Shown here in pieces: positions 48,701 through 61,133 of a DNA stretch of 64,000 nt. The position numbers and the translations under genes were made by a program. The notes beneath the pieces were generated by a model, which made no database searches, was not told where the DNA came from, and worked only from the letters and a program-made list of their open reading frames with translations. Within the stretch, counting starts at the first letter, position 1. Each line of letters begins with the position of its first letter. The DNA is from Auanema rhodensis (lineage: Eukaryota > Nematoda > Chromadorea > Rhabditida > Rhabditidae), in the NCBI GenBank assembly GCA_964057225.1, contig OZ059897.1, positions 15,500,001-15,564,000 of the forward strand. Reading direction: 5' to 3'.

Positions 48701-49802
48701 TCATCCAGTGAAGCCTGCACTGTTTTCCTTATTTTTTAAAGCTTCCATGGCTTCCTTCGCTTTGTTCAAATAAATCTTAGCTTTATCTGGATTTTTTTCT
48801 ATGCCATCACCTATATTGTACATTCTGAATATGGGAAGAAACAGTTTTCGATGTCGTGAAACTATTGAACTAGCCTAGCAACATTGGCACAACTATGAGG
48901 AACATCGAATTCGCACGCTTTAGTACCATACAGTAAAGATTTTTCCATATTTCTTTCTAAGGAACCTAGTGGTACCCTATCAGATTCCTACGACACAAAG
49001 ATAAGAAAACCAAAAGAAAACTGACAATGACAACAACATACCTCGGCCTTAGCATTTAAAAACTTTTCCTTTTTTCCCATGTACCAGGTACTCAACAACC
49101 AACAAGCTTCCCCATCCTCCATTTCACACGCTCTTAATATTTTGTTTCTGGTTATAACAGTTAAAATTCAAACTTTTTCATATATTCTTCCGCTTTTTTC
49201 GAATCTGCTGGTCTATCTTTTTCTCCATTCCAGTAAACAAGAGACAAATATCTAATTTTTAATATCAAATTGGAATTGAAAGTTCAACTTACCTACAGCC
49301 TTGGCGTATTCCTCCATCACAAGCTATTTGCATAGGCTTGATCATATCTTTCAAACTTGGAGTGCATTCTGAAATATTTCAGGTACAGCTTCAACTTAGT
49401 ATTTCAGCATTTGAAAAAATTATAAGATGAAAACAAGTTACATACTAAATACTTAAAAACGTTCACTACCTTTTCCGCTAAGAATATACATTCCATATTT
49501 AAAACAACTCTTAGAATATTCTTTCTCTAAACAGTTCTTCTTCAACAATTCAAATGCACTCTAAAATAATTTTTAACTTTAACTTTACGGGCAATTTCAT
49601 TACCTTGAAGTTCAAATCAATAGCTTCAAAATATTCAGCAAGTAAATGACAAGAATCTGCCCGCTTCTCCTGAGATACCGTGAAATATTATAAAAATTTG
49701 GACAAAAACTACCTCATAGCATCCAAATTTATATTCAATTCCTATATTTTTAACATACTCTTTTCTTTCTTCATGCATCCTTTTGGCTTCTTCGGCCTCC
49801 AT
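48701..49802 (-). CDS. coa-7: COA7-like Sel1-repeat protein (cytochrome c oxidase assembly factor 7)
   Basis: About seven exons, around 240 residues, starting [19 protein letters not shown] at 49802. It consists of Sel1-like helical repeats with regular paired Cys: [72 protein letters not shown] and [20 protein letters not shown], then [14 protein letters not shown]. The order and Cys pattern match vertebrate COA7/SELRC1, a mitochondrial intermembrane-space factor needed for respiratory chain assembly. No signal peptide, as in the family. It lies 291 bp downstream of rad-23 on the same strand. Confidence 0.9.
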
Positions 49803-50093
49803 TCTATTTATATAAGCAATACCATAGAAGTTTCCATTTAATCATTTAGATATTCAATGTAGGACACAATTTCAGATAAAAATCAAGACAAAATAAGAAT
49901 ACATATTTATGTCGTAACATTTGTTTTAAAAAAAGGACAAATATATTACAACACATAGTAAAACAAACATCACTAAAACCAACAAGAACAACCCGATCTA
50001 TAAATGGGAGAACACACAGACGGCGGAAATCATTAGAGCACAAAGATGTTGTTTAGTGATTACAGCATAGTATTATGTCAAGCAAGGCGGGCA
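49803..50093. other. Short intercistronic region rad-23 to coa-7
   Basis: 291 bp between the rad-23 stop and the coa-7 start on the same strand, compatible with an operon or with separate promoters. No SL2-type element could be recognised. Confidence 0.4.
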
Positions 50094-51530
50094 TTAGATG
50101 TCACCTTCCTAAAATCATATATATTTGCTTATATATTAAACTATTAAAGCATATACCGTCATTCTATTAAGTATGTAATCTACAGCCAACTCCTCATTTT
50201 TGTCACAAGCAAGATAGGCCTAAAATGACATTCATGAGCAAACGTTTTGTAAACTTAATTATACCTCAAGGATAATATGTTCAGGAACATTGAAACCCAT
50301 ATCTTTAATTCTCATCACGGCAGCGTGTTCTTCTTCAGTCAATCTAATAGCATGTTGTTGACCACCAGCGGGCTAAATAAATAAATAATTTTAAAAATAA
50401 TGGTATAAACACTTACTCTTTCTTGTCCAGCACCACCGGCTCCCAACAATCTAAGAAAGCCTTCTTGGTCTTGTGAGATAGCATTCATTAAATCAGGATT
50501 AACTTGAGCGATTTGCTTAAACAAGAACTATGCAAGAAATTATAAAAAAAATGTCTTACTCTCATCAAGTTTGGAAGAATAGCCGGGTTTTCGCGAACAG
50601 CCATACGAAACTCTTCAAATTGAGGCAAATGGGCAAGAGTCTCCATTCCACCTAGTTAAATGATAAGGAAAATATTTTAAAATTTTAACTAACTGGCAAC
50701 TTCATGAGCTTCTTCTTCAGCGAATCCCAAAGCTTCGCCTTCAGGATCCCCAGTGAGAAGCAAATCAACTGCTCTATCGGGGTTCCACAAAGCTGCTCTT
50801 AAAACAGCAATGGTCTAAAAAATATAAAAAAAATATAAAAATTGGGATTGAAAAAAACCTGATCTCTTGGATAACCCATAGAAACAATATTTTGAATCAT
50901 GTTTTCTTGGTCGGCAGTAATAGGCTCTACAAAATATTATAAAGTCAACATGTATAAAAATATTATACCATCGTCAGATTGGGGACGAGCGGCAGCAGGA
51001 GCAGCCGCTGGCTGAACAGCAGCAGCAGAATTAGTTGAAAGTTGCTCAGGAGCAGGAGTGGTTTCCAACTTAGGAGCAACAGCTGGAGCAGGAGCAGGAG
51101 CAGGAGCTGTAGTATTAGTAGAAGAAGCAGTGCTAGATTGAGACTCTGTGGTTGCGGATGTAGCGGCAGCGGGTTTCTTAATCATATGCTGTTAGTAGTA
51201 AGAATGATCAACTAACTCTTGAAAGCATAACAACAACAAACTTTGAAGCATCTATTCCTGCTTGTTCAATAGTACTGTCATCTCCCAAGATCTGAAAATT
51301 CTCTGCTTAATTGTCATACTTATACACTCACTTTTCCATTATAGATTAGTTTCTGAAGCTCGACGGCATAATCACTGCCCTTATCAGCAAAGATCTTCTG
51401 TTTAACCTCTCCAATCTAGCAAAAAACATTTAGCTCTTTATGAATTGAAGACAAAACTTACTGAGAGAGATGGTTCGAGTTCTAAGGTGAATGATAGCTG
51501 TGTAATGGTTTTGAAAGTGACAATAACCAT
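50094..51530 (-). CDS. rad-23: RAD23 homologue (UBL-UBA-XPCB-UBA)
   Basis: Starts at ATG 51530 with the ubiquitin-like domain MVIVTFKTITQLSFTLELEP ... LQKLIYNGKILGDDSTIEQ ... FVVVMLSR. Then an Ala/Pro/Ser linker, UBA1 (MIQNIVSMGYPRDQTIAVLR ... NPDRAVDLLLTG), the XPC-binding domain (LPQFEEFRMAVRENPAILP ... QVNPDLMNAISQDQEGF) and UBA2 (MRIKDMGFNVPEHIILEAYL ... LAVDYILNRM). The last tiny exon adds EGDI-stop. About 320 residues, somewhat shorter than vertebrate RAD23 (linker reduced). It shuttles ubiquitinated proteins to the proteasome and stabilises XPC in nucleotide excision repair. All four domains are complete. Confidence 0.97.
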
Positions 51531-51850
51531 GATGAACCCTAAACGATCAATTGTATAATAGCAACTTCATCTTCATAAAAACTTCAGTTTATAAGATATG
51601 TAAAAAAACGTGGTCAACAGTAAAAAAAAACAGTTGAATTGGTAAATCATAGCAAATTTATTATAAAGGTCTAGTCATCCTATTCAATTGGTCCCGTATG
51701 GATTCTGATAATTTTTTACAGCAACAAGCCGCGAGTATTAAATTTTTAAAAAACCAGATTAATATGCATAAAAATTTAACTAATTAAAACTTTGAGCTTT
51801 TGTATATGTAATTATTAATTGCCTTTTCATTCGATTTCCTTTTCAGATCC
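51531..51850. promoter_or_regulatory. Divergent promoter region rad-23 / DEP-domain gene
   Basis: About 320 bp between oppositely oriented starts. Contains an ATG at 51699 with a short open frame that would splice out of frame with the DEP gene, so it is not used as its start. Confidence 0.4.
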
Positions 51851-54800
51851 ATGGTGGATACAGTTTTTTCGCCATGGAGGCCGCTACGTCAACTCCGATC
51901 AGGATCTGTGGATGATACTCCAACAGGGAGACGAAATAATCCTGTATTTCGTAATACATTTAAGGCTACTGCCATGGTTTACAATTCTTCGTTCTGAGGT
52001 TCAGAATATTTATTTGAGTTTTTAGTGGAATGATATTATCACCTCTTTCGTTGATGAGGGACCAAGAAGGAAGCACAGAAGGCAATTTTCGTACATAGAG
52101 AATTCATTCACTGGAAAAGAGGCTGTTGATTTTCTCATGGACGAGATTCCCTCAAGATTTCTGAACGGACGTACTGTATCTAGGTTTTTCTTAATATAAA
52201 GGCTTAAATTTACGTCCACTTCACAGAGATAACTGCGTAGCTTTGTTGACAAAATTCTTAGAAAAGAAAGTAATCCAACGCTATCCACCTTCCGAGAAAA
52301 TGGAATTCCGTGATGGAAATTCTTTGTATATGTAATTTTTTAAACATTACGCACCATTTTTTACTATAAAGTTTTAGACATGCTGTGCAACCTACAGCGA
52401 AGACACCAAAACTTATTGCTGAAGGTACTGATCATACAGGTGGATTAACTGCGGTATCAGAAGAAAATGTGAGCACGGTTGGGTATGTGTAATTTAACTA
52501 ATCTAATATACTTGTTTGTTTTAAGTGTAATGAAACGATGTACTACACCTGAATTTCTACGCTATAAAGGTTCACCTCTTAAGTCTACCTCAAAATGGGA
52601 TAGAAGAACTTCCATGTCTCATGGTAATCTGGCGTCTTTAGTTTCTACATGTCCAACCGGGGAAGTACGCTCAAAAGTTTGTAATGCCTTATTTACTTTC
52701 TGTTTAAGGATGTAGCTATACATGTAAGTCCTCGAGGACGAGGAGTTTCAGATAGTAAATCTATTTCAACTGCTAACTACGATAATATAATAGATGAGAA
52801 GTGTAAGTAATTTGTTTTATATATTTAAATTACGTGTTCCTTTTAGCAAATCCATTTCCTGTGGAGGAATCTGCTGAAGAAAAAGAAGAAGGTCAAGATG
52901 GTAACTATGTTTGGTTATCGTTCGGAAAGCAAAAAAAAAGAGATGCTGAGGTAGTTTTACCTTTTTTTGATCTTATAAAAAAAAAAAGATAAAAATAACT
53001 TTCAAACTTAAGGTTAGAAAAACTTTGGGAGAAATCAATCGAGATTTGCATTATACGGGTTCCCTTAAATATAAATCGACGACTGGATCTGAAAACAATA
53101 ATGGTACACTACTTCATGTAAGTTTTAAAAAAATGTGCTCTGCTATTATTTTGTTTAGACCCGCGCGTCTATAAAATTCCCAGAAATCGATGTTCACAGT
53201 ACTTGGAGGAACATGATGCTTTCGAGGTAAGTGAAAACTAGTAATATGTATTACCCAAGTAATGATATTTGAGACTAAGACAAGAACTAGGAAGTGACGA
53301 TTTATCATTCATCAATTGGAATGTAAATGGTTTTGATATTAAATGGAATGCTGAAAAAATTGGAAGCAGTGGTGTGGTTAAGTCTAAATCTGATAAAGGT
53401 ATTAATATAGAATTTAATTTACTCATTATAAATTTTAAAAATTTAGAAGAATTTTCTTCGTATCTTGTGCGTTTGATGAAGTATTTGGAACAATTTCCGT
53501 TTCCCACTGGTTCTTGCAATGTTATAACCTACAAGGAGTTTCAAGAGGTAACGGTCTTCTATTATAAAATAAAACTCTGTTTACTTCAGGTTAATGTGTT
53601 TAAAACAATTTGCTCTAATTTATCACGAGAGCCACCTATTCTCAACAAGGATGAATCATCCGCTATTTTACATTTACTTTCCATTTTCAATGATCGACAA
53701 AAACTTGAATCACCATCTTGTAAAATATTTGTTTTTATCATAATTAACATGTATAGCTTTTCAGTACCTGCCCATAAAGAAATAGAAACAGTTTTCGGCG
53801 ACAGCCAACCTTATACTAGAATTGTAGATAGAAAATTTCCCACTTTTATGGTTTGCTTGTTAATTTAGGACTAATACTCATTTTTCATTTTTATAGTCGA
53901 GCTCCTCAATAGCATCTCCCTGCTCGGACTTGTCTGATACTTCTGTTCGTCTACCTCCTGCAATCCGCACTAATGGCATCTCTGAAGATGTACGATTCAC
54001 TTTTTCTGCCAGTAGAGATGATGGGTATTTGGAACATAATTATTTTTTCATATTTCTACATTTTTAGCATTTTTGACACATTGCCTAAGACTACGGAAAA
54101 AGGAAGACTTAGAAGACGAAGTGATCGTCTATGTGAGTTCGATTTTGTCTTATTTTTTTATGTAAAAATTAATTTATTTAGTAGAGGAAAGTGTAGATGT
54201 TAATGATGCTCTTGGCTTACCTGGTTTGAAGAAAAGTCCAGATGTTGTTTCAAAAATTACGCAGATGTGTACACCACTTACTTCTGGAGGTATGTATTTA
54301 TTTTTTAAATTAATTTAAATTTCTGTTAAGTTTCTGGCAGAACAACCTCTTGTTCGTATCGAACGGCACCTGTTACTTTCAGCCCATCTATATACAGTAA
54401 GTAATTATTTAGAATAATTTAATCTTCTTTGATTCTTAAGATCTCCCACGCGGCGTCTTGAGCTCACTCATTATTTGTGTTTCTCTCGTTTTATTATCAC
54501 TTCGAACATCCAATCGACGAAAGTTACACCATTTAATTAAATTTATGAACAAAATTTCTTCAAACCACTGTTTACAACTGGAGCCAAATTCGACGAACCG
54601 TGCAGTGGTATTTTTTACAGTCACAACTATGTTAATTAAATATATTTCTACAGTTGCTGGAATCTCTCACTAGCTGCATTGTGTCATGTGATGACAATTT
54701 ATCACCATATCAAGCAATGGATTTAGTTTCTTTGCTAATGGATTTCGAAAGAGAGGTGTTCTCTGTTGATGATAAATTAAAAGCATCTGTTTCGGAAGCT

Positions 54801-55270
54801 GTTCGTGATCGTCAACGTCGTCAAACGGGACTGGTGAGTCAATTATTTTCATAAGTTGTTTACTTACTTGTCATAGATTATTTCTACTGCGGAGCCTACT
54901 TTAAATGATGTTCCAACACCACCGAATAATGTTATTCAGTTCTGTGAAAAAATTCAGGTTATTTAAACAATATATCAGAAAATGTTCATTATTTAAGCAT
55001 TCGAATTATGTTGAGCAGCAAACTTCCCAGGAAGATTATTTGATACCTCTTCTTGAGCAGATTCTGACGGATACTCATATTAAAGAAGCTGACAGGGATA
55101 AGAAGTTGAAACAGGTAACTATCGTTATCTATCTTTCTATTCAAATGTATTCTTTTCAGTTCAAAAAAATGCATCCTGACGTATACAGAAAACGATTCCC
55201 TAACGACAATGCTTTGAAAATTAACAAAGATGCTCATAATGGTTTTCTCAGGCGTTTTTTTAATAGGTAG
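51851..55270 (+). CDS. LET-99/DEPDC1-like DEP-domain protein
   Basis: About 18 exons, roughly 800 residues. Start ATG 51851 lies four bases behind a CCTTTTCAG acceptor. The longest forward frame at the same place (from 51819) is a shadow in another phase. The DEP domain follows: FKATAMWNDIITSFVDEGP, RRKHRRQFSYIENSFTGKEA, VDFLMDEIPSRF and VALLTKFLEKKVIQRYP. A middle region has Ser-rich and basic stretches. A diverged RhoGAP-like region follows (MKYLEQFPFPTGSCNVITY ... VFKTICSNLSREPPILNKDE ... AILHLLSIFNDRQ; LLLSAHLYTI ... ANRAV-like core) without a recognisable Arg finger. The C-terminus (KKMHPDVYRKRFPN) matches the conserved DEPDC1 tail. In C. elegans LET-99 positions spindles through G-protein signalling. 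A comparable cortical role is inferred. Confidence 0.9.
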
Positions 55271-55454
55271 TTTTCATTGTTTGTTGTATGTAATATAGTT
55301 GCATCTGTATGGTTTATCTTTTTTTGTATTATTGTTAATCTGATTCTTCCCTTTTTTCTGAAATTCCACGATTCGATTGATCTCAGGTAGCAACTACCAT
55401 ACGCATGTTGTGTCCCACTACTTTCAAAATTCTTTATTATAATTTATACGTTAT
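55271..55454. other. Convergent 3' ends
   Basis: 184 bp between two convergent stop codons; no further feature. Confidence 0.5.
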
Positions 55455-58400
55455 TCAACAGATACTGATATTAATTGTACATGCAGTGACTAGTTTTTCG
55501 AAATCACATTTATAATTTGGCTTAGCTCTCACATTTATTTCAAGTTGTTTTAGCCTATTGGTATTCCATGCCGAAGTGATGTATAATGAGCCGATAGAGT
55601 CCCGACAAATTTGAGATCCACGACTGAGATCAAGTGTAGACACGTAATTTCCTAATTTGTTTCAATTATTATTGAATTGTTTGAAGTAATAACCTTCTTT
55701 AATATAAAATAGACACAATTTTCCTTCTTCTGTCAGAATCCACAAATTTTTAGACAAAGCTTGTATTTGACTAATCACAGGTAAATTTTTGTAATCTGGT
55801 CTCGTCCAATCTAAAAGAGATAATTTTACAATTTCAATCAAGAAGAAAACTAAAAAATACCTGTACATTCCATATCTATTTGATCACTGCAATATCTATG
55901 AAGCAAGTGATTTTCTGTTGTGACAGCCCAAACAGAGTGGCCAGATTCAACGGCAATAGCTTTGATCTTATAATCACATAATATCTAAACTTCAAAATTG
56001 AAAATTCTAGAAATGATAAACACAAACATGTTTCCATGTGCATCCTTCTGGAGATTTTCCATCTACACCTTGTCGTACAACTAGGTTTCCATCAATTGTA
56101 ACTCCCCAGACAAATATCTTTAATAATTTTGAAATAAAATATATTTTTACTCTTAAGTTACCCTGTCGTCCTGCTGCTTTTGAACATGAATGCTCTTCAA
56201 AAGTAGACCATCAATTTTTTTCCAAGGACCACGGCATGCAAACTTTGCTGTCCGGTGCCAGTAACGAACACGGTATTTAGGACTTTCTCCCTGTTCAGCA
56301 CTTCAATGAAATAACTAGGAAGACAAAATATACCGGTTTCCGAGCACTGTATGGGCCAGGAGCACTATCTGAATATAACCATCCCTCGTCATCGCACCCC
56401 TGCTTGTGAATGCTAATCCAATCGTCATCAATCCAAGCCCATTTATTTGAAGGCAAACGATAGCTTTTCCCATTTACAGTCATGTCACCTTCCATCCAAG
56501 CGGATAACCCATTGGAAACCCCAATTATTGCTATATAACCTCTAAGAAAGGCGTTTCGCTGGTATTCTTTAATCTGGATATAAATTTATAGTGTGTACAT
56601 TAAGTTATATCTTACTTCAATATTCTTTTTATCAGTAAACTCATGCCCGAAATCTGAAGCTTGGAAAGGTGACCATGTGCTGTCTAGAATGTATGATTTT
56701 CCTTCCTAAGAATAGATTACATATATATTAATATTTATTCAATTGCCTCGTTAATAGCCCAAATAATTCGTTGGGCACCCGCAGAGACTTGTTTGAAATG
56801 ACCCGGTAGAACAACAGCTCTCATTTTATCCAAACTCCGTTGTTCTGCCTAAAGTTGCAGTACGGATAATTCAAGATGAAACGTATTCTTACATTTCCAT
56901 TCGAAGCTATAACTAACTCATTCATAGGATGACATCTAATAAATCCTCCGGGCGATATTGTCCAAGCTGCTTTAAAACGATTTTCCCTAGGAGACTCAGC
57001 TAATGAAGTTATGATTACCTGTAATCTAACTATAATCACTAAAATCATTTGTACAATTCGTGCATTTTGAAGTATATTTAGCCAATCCATCCGTTCTGAC
57101 TCAGTAGAGAAACCAACTTGATAGTATTTAGTACCGATAAACATCAAGCCTATGCAACAAATAGTTGTAGGATCAAAGCATTCCTCCACAATTTGTAGCT
57201 GTTAATCAGATTATTTTTCTCAAAAAAAAATCGTAAAAATCAAACTTCGTGTCGGCATTTTCGCACTCCACTTCTGGATGTTACAATTTCAATATCATCT
57301 TTGCATATACGAATGACTCCGTCCTACGAATACATTTGTTTTACACCTAGTGATTAGATAAAGCCACCTTATACAACCTCTCTGATGGTAGTTTTATCTT
57401 CACCTTCGATGACTTCATCCATCCGTCCATCAGCTCCCAATCATCATCATTAGTGTCATTGTCAGGATATTCATTTCCTTTTTCGGCGAATGTGTGGGAA
57501 TAATTTTCACTTTGTTGAATAAGTCGTTGCAAAATCTTTAAAGGAAATTTTATATGAGACTAAGATAGGGATTGTAATGTTACATGCTGATAACGATTGA
57601 TTATAAATCAACTTAATATAAAAATCATATATCAGCACAATAATGGCGCTTGATCTTCGAAAAATAGTATAGTAACTTTTAAACATCTTACACTATTTCT
57701 CCAATCCGCAGATGCGAAATTATTTTCTACTCGAAGGTGGAATGCCTGATTAGTCCAATGTTTTGGAATGGAACTGCACCCAGAAGCGCAAACCTGTAGA
57801 ATCAAAAGTAAAAGACCAATTCAATATGTTAATACATACAGCAGACCAGTATAAATTACTCTCTAATGTTCTTTCTATCAATGGAATAAAGCGTCGTCCA
57901 GCAGACTCATCAGGTGTGATTCCCTCCCGAATTTCGATTTTATTCTTTTCATTCAAGCAAAACAACTGAATTTTTTAAAGAATTAGTTTAAGCCATAAGA
58001 AAGTAAACAAACGGTCATGAAACCGAGATATAATGATTATTTTTAAAACTCACTACTCCCGAAGAGGATAAGCTGAAAGCTCGTTTTCGCAGAGAATTTT
58101 TATCTTGAACTTGCACATAAGATAAAGCAGTGACAGACTTCCAATCTTGCATTGTTCTTGAACTATTTGCTTGTAAAGGATGCATCCAAACCTTCAATAT
58201 GATTTTTGTAATAAGAATGTTCTATCAAAGTTAAACTTCGCCCCCCACTGTGGTTACCCATAACGAATTGTTGCCTAATGTAGCTTCTGTAACTGGTAAG
58301 GAATGTGGTGTTGGGATGTTATGCCAAATAATACCCGTGGGGGTTACTAAAACCAGCATGATTATATATACTATGATTATGAAAACATACCGTTATCAAT

Positions 58401-59500
58401 TCCCCACCTCCAAAATATTCTACCATCCCATGTTCCAGCTATCATACTTGGATAGTACGGAGAACACGACAAGAAAACTATATCTTCATGAGAATCTAAA
58501 TACAACTTTGACTCAACTCATATAACACTTCTGACGAACCGGACTTATTTATACCTTCCATAACTATCCAATCTACTCCTTCCGGGCTCTCTATTGTTAT
58601 TCCTATTCTACTGTATATGATACCGTCACTTCCCAAACCATACAGTATAAAACCCCCATTTTTAAAAGCAGATGAACATCCTGCAGCTATAGCCAAGAAG
58701 GTTATTCCATAGTCTGGCATCTGTAGAAAAATCGTTCTTCTTCTCATTAAATTAATACCTACATACCTTCGACCATTGTCCTGCCACTATATATCTCATG
58801 TATCTTTTTAGCATACGACGTCGCACTAAGGTTGAAGTTTTTGGCTCTTTGCTCCAATTGCCTTGTTTTCCAAAACCAGTAGCATACTCCCAACCCCATA
58901 ATGAAATAAGTTATTTTTAAAAACTATGCTCGCGATCAAAACTTCTTTATCCGTACAATCATCAACTTTATATGACCAATTTTCTTCCCATCGCCAAGCT
59001 ATGGAGGGCAAAGATAGTAACACTAAGAATATTCCGTTTGTCAAAGTTCAGAACAGAAAAAAACAAACAAGGAACAATCGTTTGGCCATCTTCTGTTGAG
59101 AACTCAGACCGATCCGTTGGTAAAGTTTTAGAATACCCAAGAAAAGGATACCAGCGCTGGCAATTCAACTGTTGATTTGCCTTAAGGCCAAAGACCAACC
59201 TGATTTTGATAGTATTCGATCAACTTTCGTACTACAAGGACACTTGGTTTTAAAAAAATATAAATAGACCCTTCTGAATCCACAGCAAAAGCTGAAGATG
59301 AAGTACACGTAATATTTATAACTTTGATATGTTCGTCCAAACTTATCGGATACGGTCGCCACTCAACCTCAGATTTTAACTCTTTAAGAATATAAAAGCT
59401 GAATAAGCAAAGCAATGCTTCACCAACCTGGCTTATCAATTTGATCAATACAATAAGGTATACCCTCTCCATTGACGACCCATAACCACCCGTCACTCAT
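55455..59500 (-). CDS. TECPR1-like protein (tectonin repeats, two dysferlin domains, PH)
   Basis: Starts at ATG 59500 (MSDGWLWVVNGEGIPYC), a tectonin blade, rather than at the out-of-frame ATG at 59496. Order seen: tectonin blades (SSAFAVDSEGSIYIFLKPS); first dysferlin domain, DysFN QRWYPFLGYSKTLPTDR with SLPSIAWRWEENWSYKVDD, and DysFC WGWEYATGFGKQGNWS ... LVRRRMLKRYMRYIVAGQW; further blades (GIIWHNIPTPHS, GNNSLWVTTVGG); a PH-like end (FSTESERMDWLNILQNA); blades; second dysferlin domain (KWAWIDDDWISIHKQGCDDE, GWLYSDSAPGPY); last blades ending NISIC. About 20 exons, roughly 1000 residues. Vertebrate TECPR1 binds lysosomal membranes, ATG12-ATG5 and sphingomyelin. The domain order is the same, so orthology is likely. 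It may be co-transcribed with the proteolipid gene 361 bp upstream. Confidence 0.88.
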
Positions 59501-59860
59501 CTGAACTTCTTTTGTATTCTTTATTCAACTAACTATCAAATAAATAAAATATTTGATTAGCTAGACACTTGTGTCGTTAAATGAAAAGCAGACAGATTTA
59601 TAATTCTATTCTTATAAATACATACATAATTTCAAATTACAAAAATCACAGTGAAGAAACAATCTACAATAGAACTTTCCTAGCTTAGTAATGTATTATT
59701 TTGCTAATACTAATGAAACAAGCAAAAAGGTGATCACGGGTACTGATCGACTGTACAGATGGAAATGACAACCAGATTAATAAGTGCTATTTCTGTCGGG
59801 AGCGACAGTTTTAAAAGGAAAAGAAATGGAATGTATGTTTTACCTTGAACACTAAGTGAC
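59501..59860. other. Region between TECPR1-like and V-ATPase genes
   Basis: 360 bp between same-strand genes. The open frame extending to 59734 is read-through of the V-ATPase intron and 3' flank. No other feature. Confidence 0.5.
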
Positions 59861-60753
59861 TTATTTCTTATTTCCCATGGTTGCTTTGTTAGTCTGCAAC
59901 AGTAAAATAAGCTTAATTGCACAAAAATAATAATTACCTGTACGATGCCGATGATCATTCCGAAGAGACCAATGGCAGAAGCGAAAATTTCGATAATAAG
60001 AATCTTAACGAAAAGGGCTGGGTTAGCAGCATCAGCAATAGCAGCACCGGATCCAACAATTCCTGCACAAAGGTAAAACAGTAAACAAAAGCAAAAACAA
60101 TTTGTGAAAAGGACTAACCGACAGCGAGACCGCAAACCAAGTTGGAGAAACCAACAGTCAATCCACCACCAAAGATCATGTATCCTGCGGCAAGGTTGCT
60201 TGATAGAATAGCAAGACTGTTGGGGTCATTAAGATCGATAGCTTCTCTTGAGAAATCCTTTAATAATATTTATTTACTGTCATATCATAAATATTTAATT
60301 TCAAACCTGAAGCTTTCCGACAAAGACAAAAGCCATAATAATTCCAAAAATGGCGACGGCTTCGCAGAAAATAATAGAAACTAAATTTTTCGTACGAATT
60401 CTTGGAGCCTTAACACCACCACCAAGAATGGAAGATCCAGTTGTGAAAATTCCCCTAAATTGTTATAAATCTGCATATTGCTCATCTGATTTTGACTAAC
60501 CATCCAGCTCCAAGAACAGAGAGGGAAAGGGAGAAACCAATACCCAATCCAGCCCACATATGAGGAGAAGTTGAAGTCAAGAACCAAGCAATATCAAATC
60601 TGTGTCCTTGCCCAGTAAGCATGTAGAACAAACCTTAACTTTGTGTTCTTCTACTTATTCTAATGAATGTTATAGCTTACCTGTTCCAATAAGAACGAAG
60701 GTTGTGATGGTAATGACCGCATATGTGGTTTTGAGTATAGCACCCGCGGCCAT
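59861..60753 (-). CDS. vha-4: V-ATPase V0 21-kDa proteolipid subunit c''
   Basis: Five exons, about 210 residues, start ATG 60753 ([20 protein letters not shown]). Five hydrophobic helices as expected for c'': [71 protein letters not shown] (carrying the buried Glu that transports the proton), [39 protein letters not shown] and [19 protein letters not shown] (second buried Glu). Ends [11 protein letters not shown]. It forms the membrane ring of the V-ATPase that acidifies lysosomes and other organelles. Divergent to the CLC exchanger. Confidence 0.97.
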
Positions 60754-61133
60754 GACTAAAAAAAATATTGATAATAGTTACTGAAAGCTGAAAAATGAAC
60801 CGGAAGAGTGAGTAAAACGAAAATTTGCTCAAAAATTAAAAATTCCGTTTCATCAACCCGAAAAAGCATTAAAGACCAACTTCTGTTCTCGGTCGATCAT
60901 GGATACACTTAGGGCGTATTCATACACTTTTGCAAACACGCCCCACACTCCGACGCACTACCATGCAAAAAGCTAACTCTAACACAAAAAAAAAAAAATA
61001 CCAACGTGAATATATATCATCGGATATTCTCATACATAATGCTGAATATTGAAATGCTTTAATTTTTCAATAACTATATGGTTAATATTATTCAAGATTG
61101 CTTTCTTCTTCGAGCGATTCTTTTTAGTTTTGG
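60754..61133. promoter_or_regulatory. Shared divergent promoter vha-4 / CLC exchanger
   Basis: About 380 bp between the two start codons, including a GC-richer block at 60890-60970 (ACACGCCCCACACTCCGACG). It probably drives both genes. Individual sites were not identified. Confidence 0.5.

Noticed and set aside
59182-59496. 104-codon frame starting MTGGYGSS as TECPR1 start
   Set aside because: The ATG at 59500 in the other phase gives the tectonin blade WLWVVNGEG, so that start was chosen.
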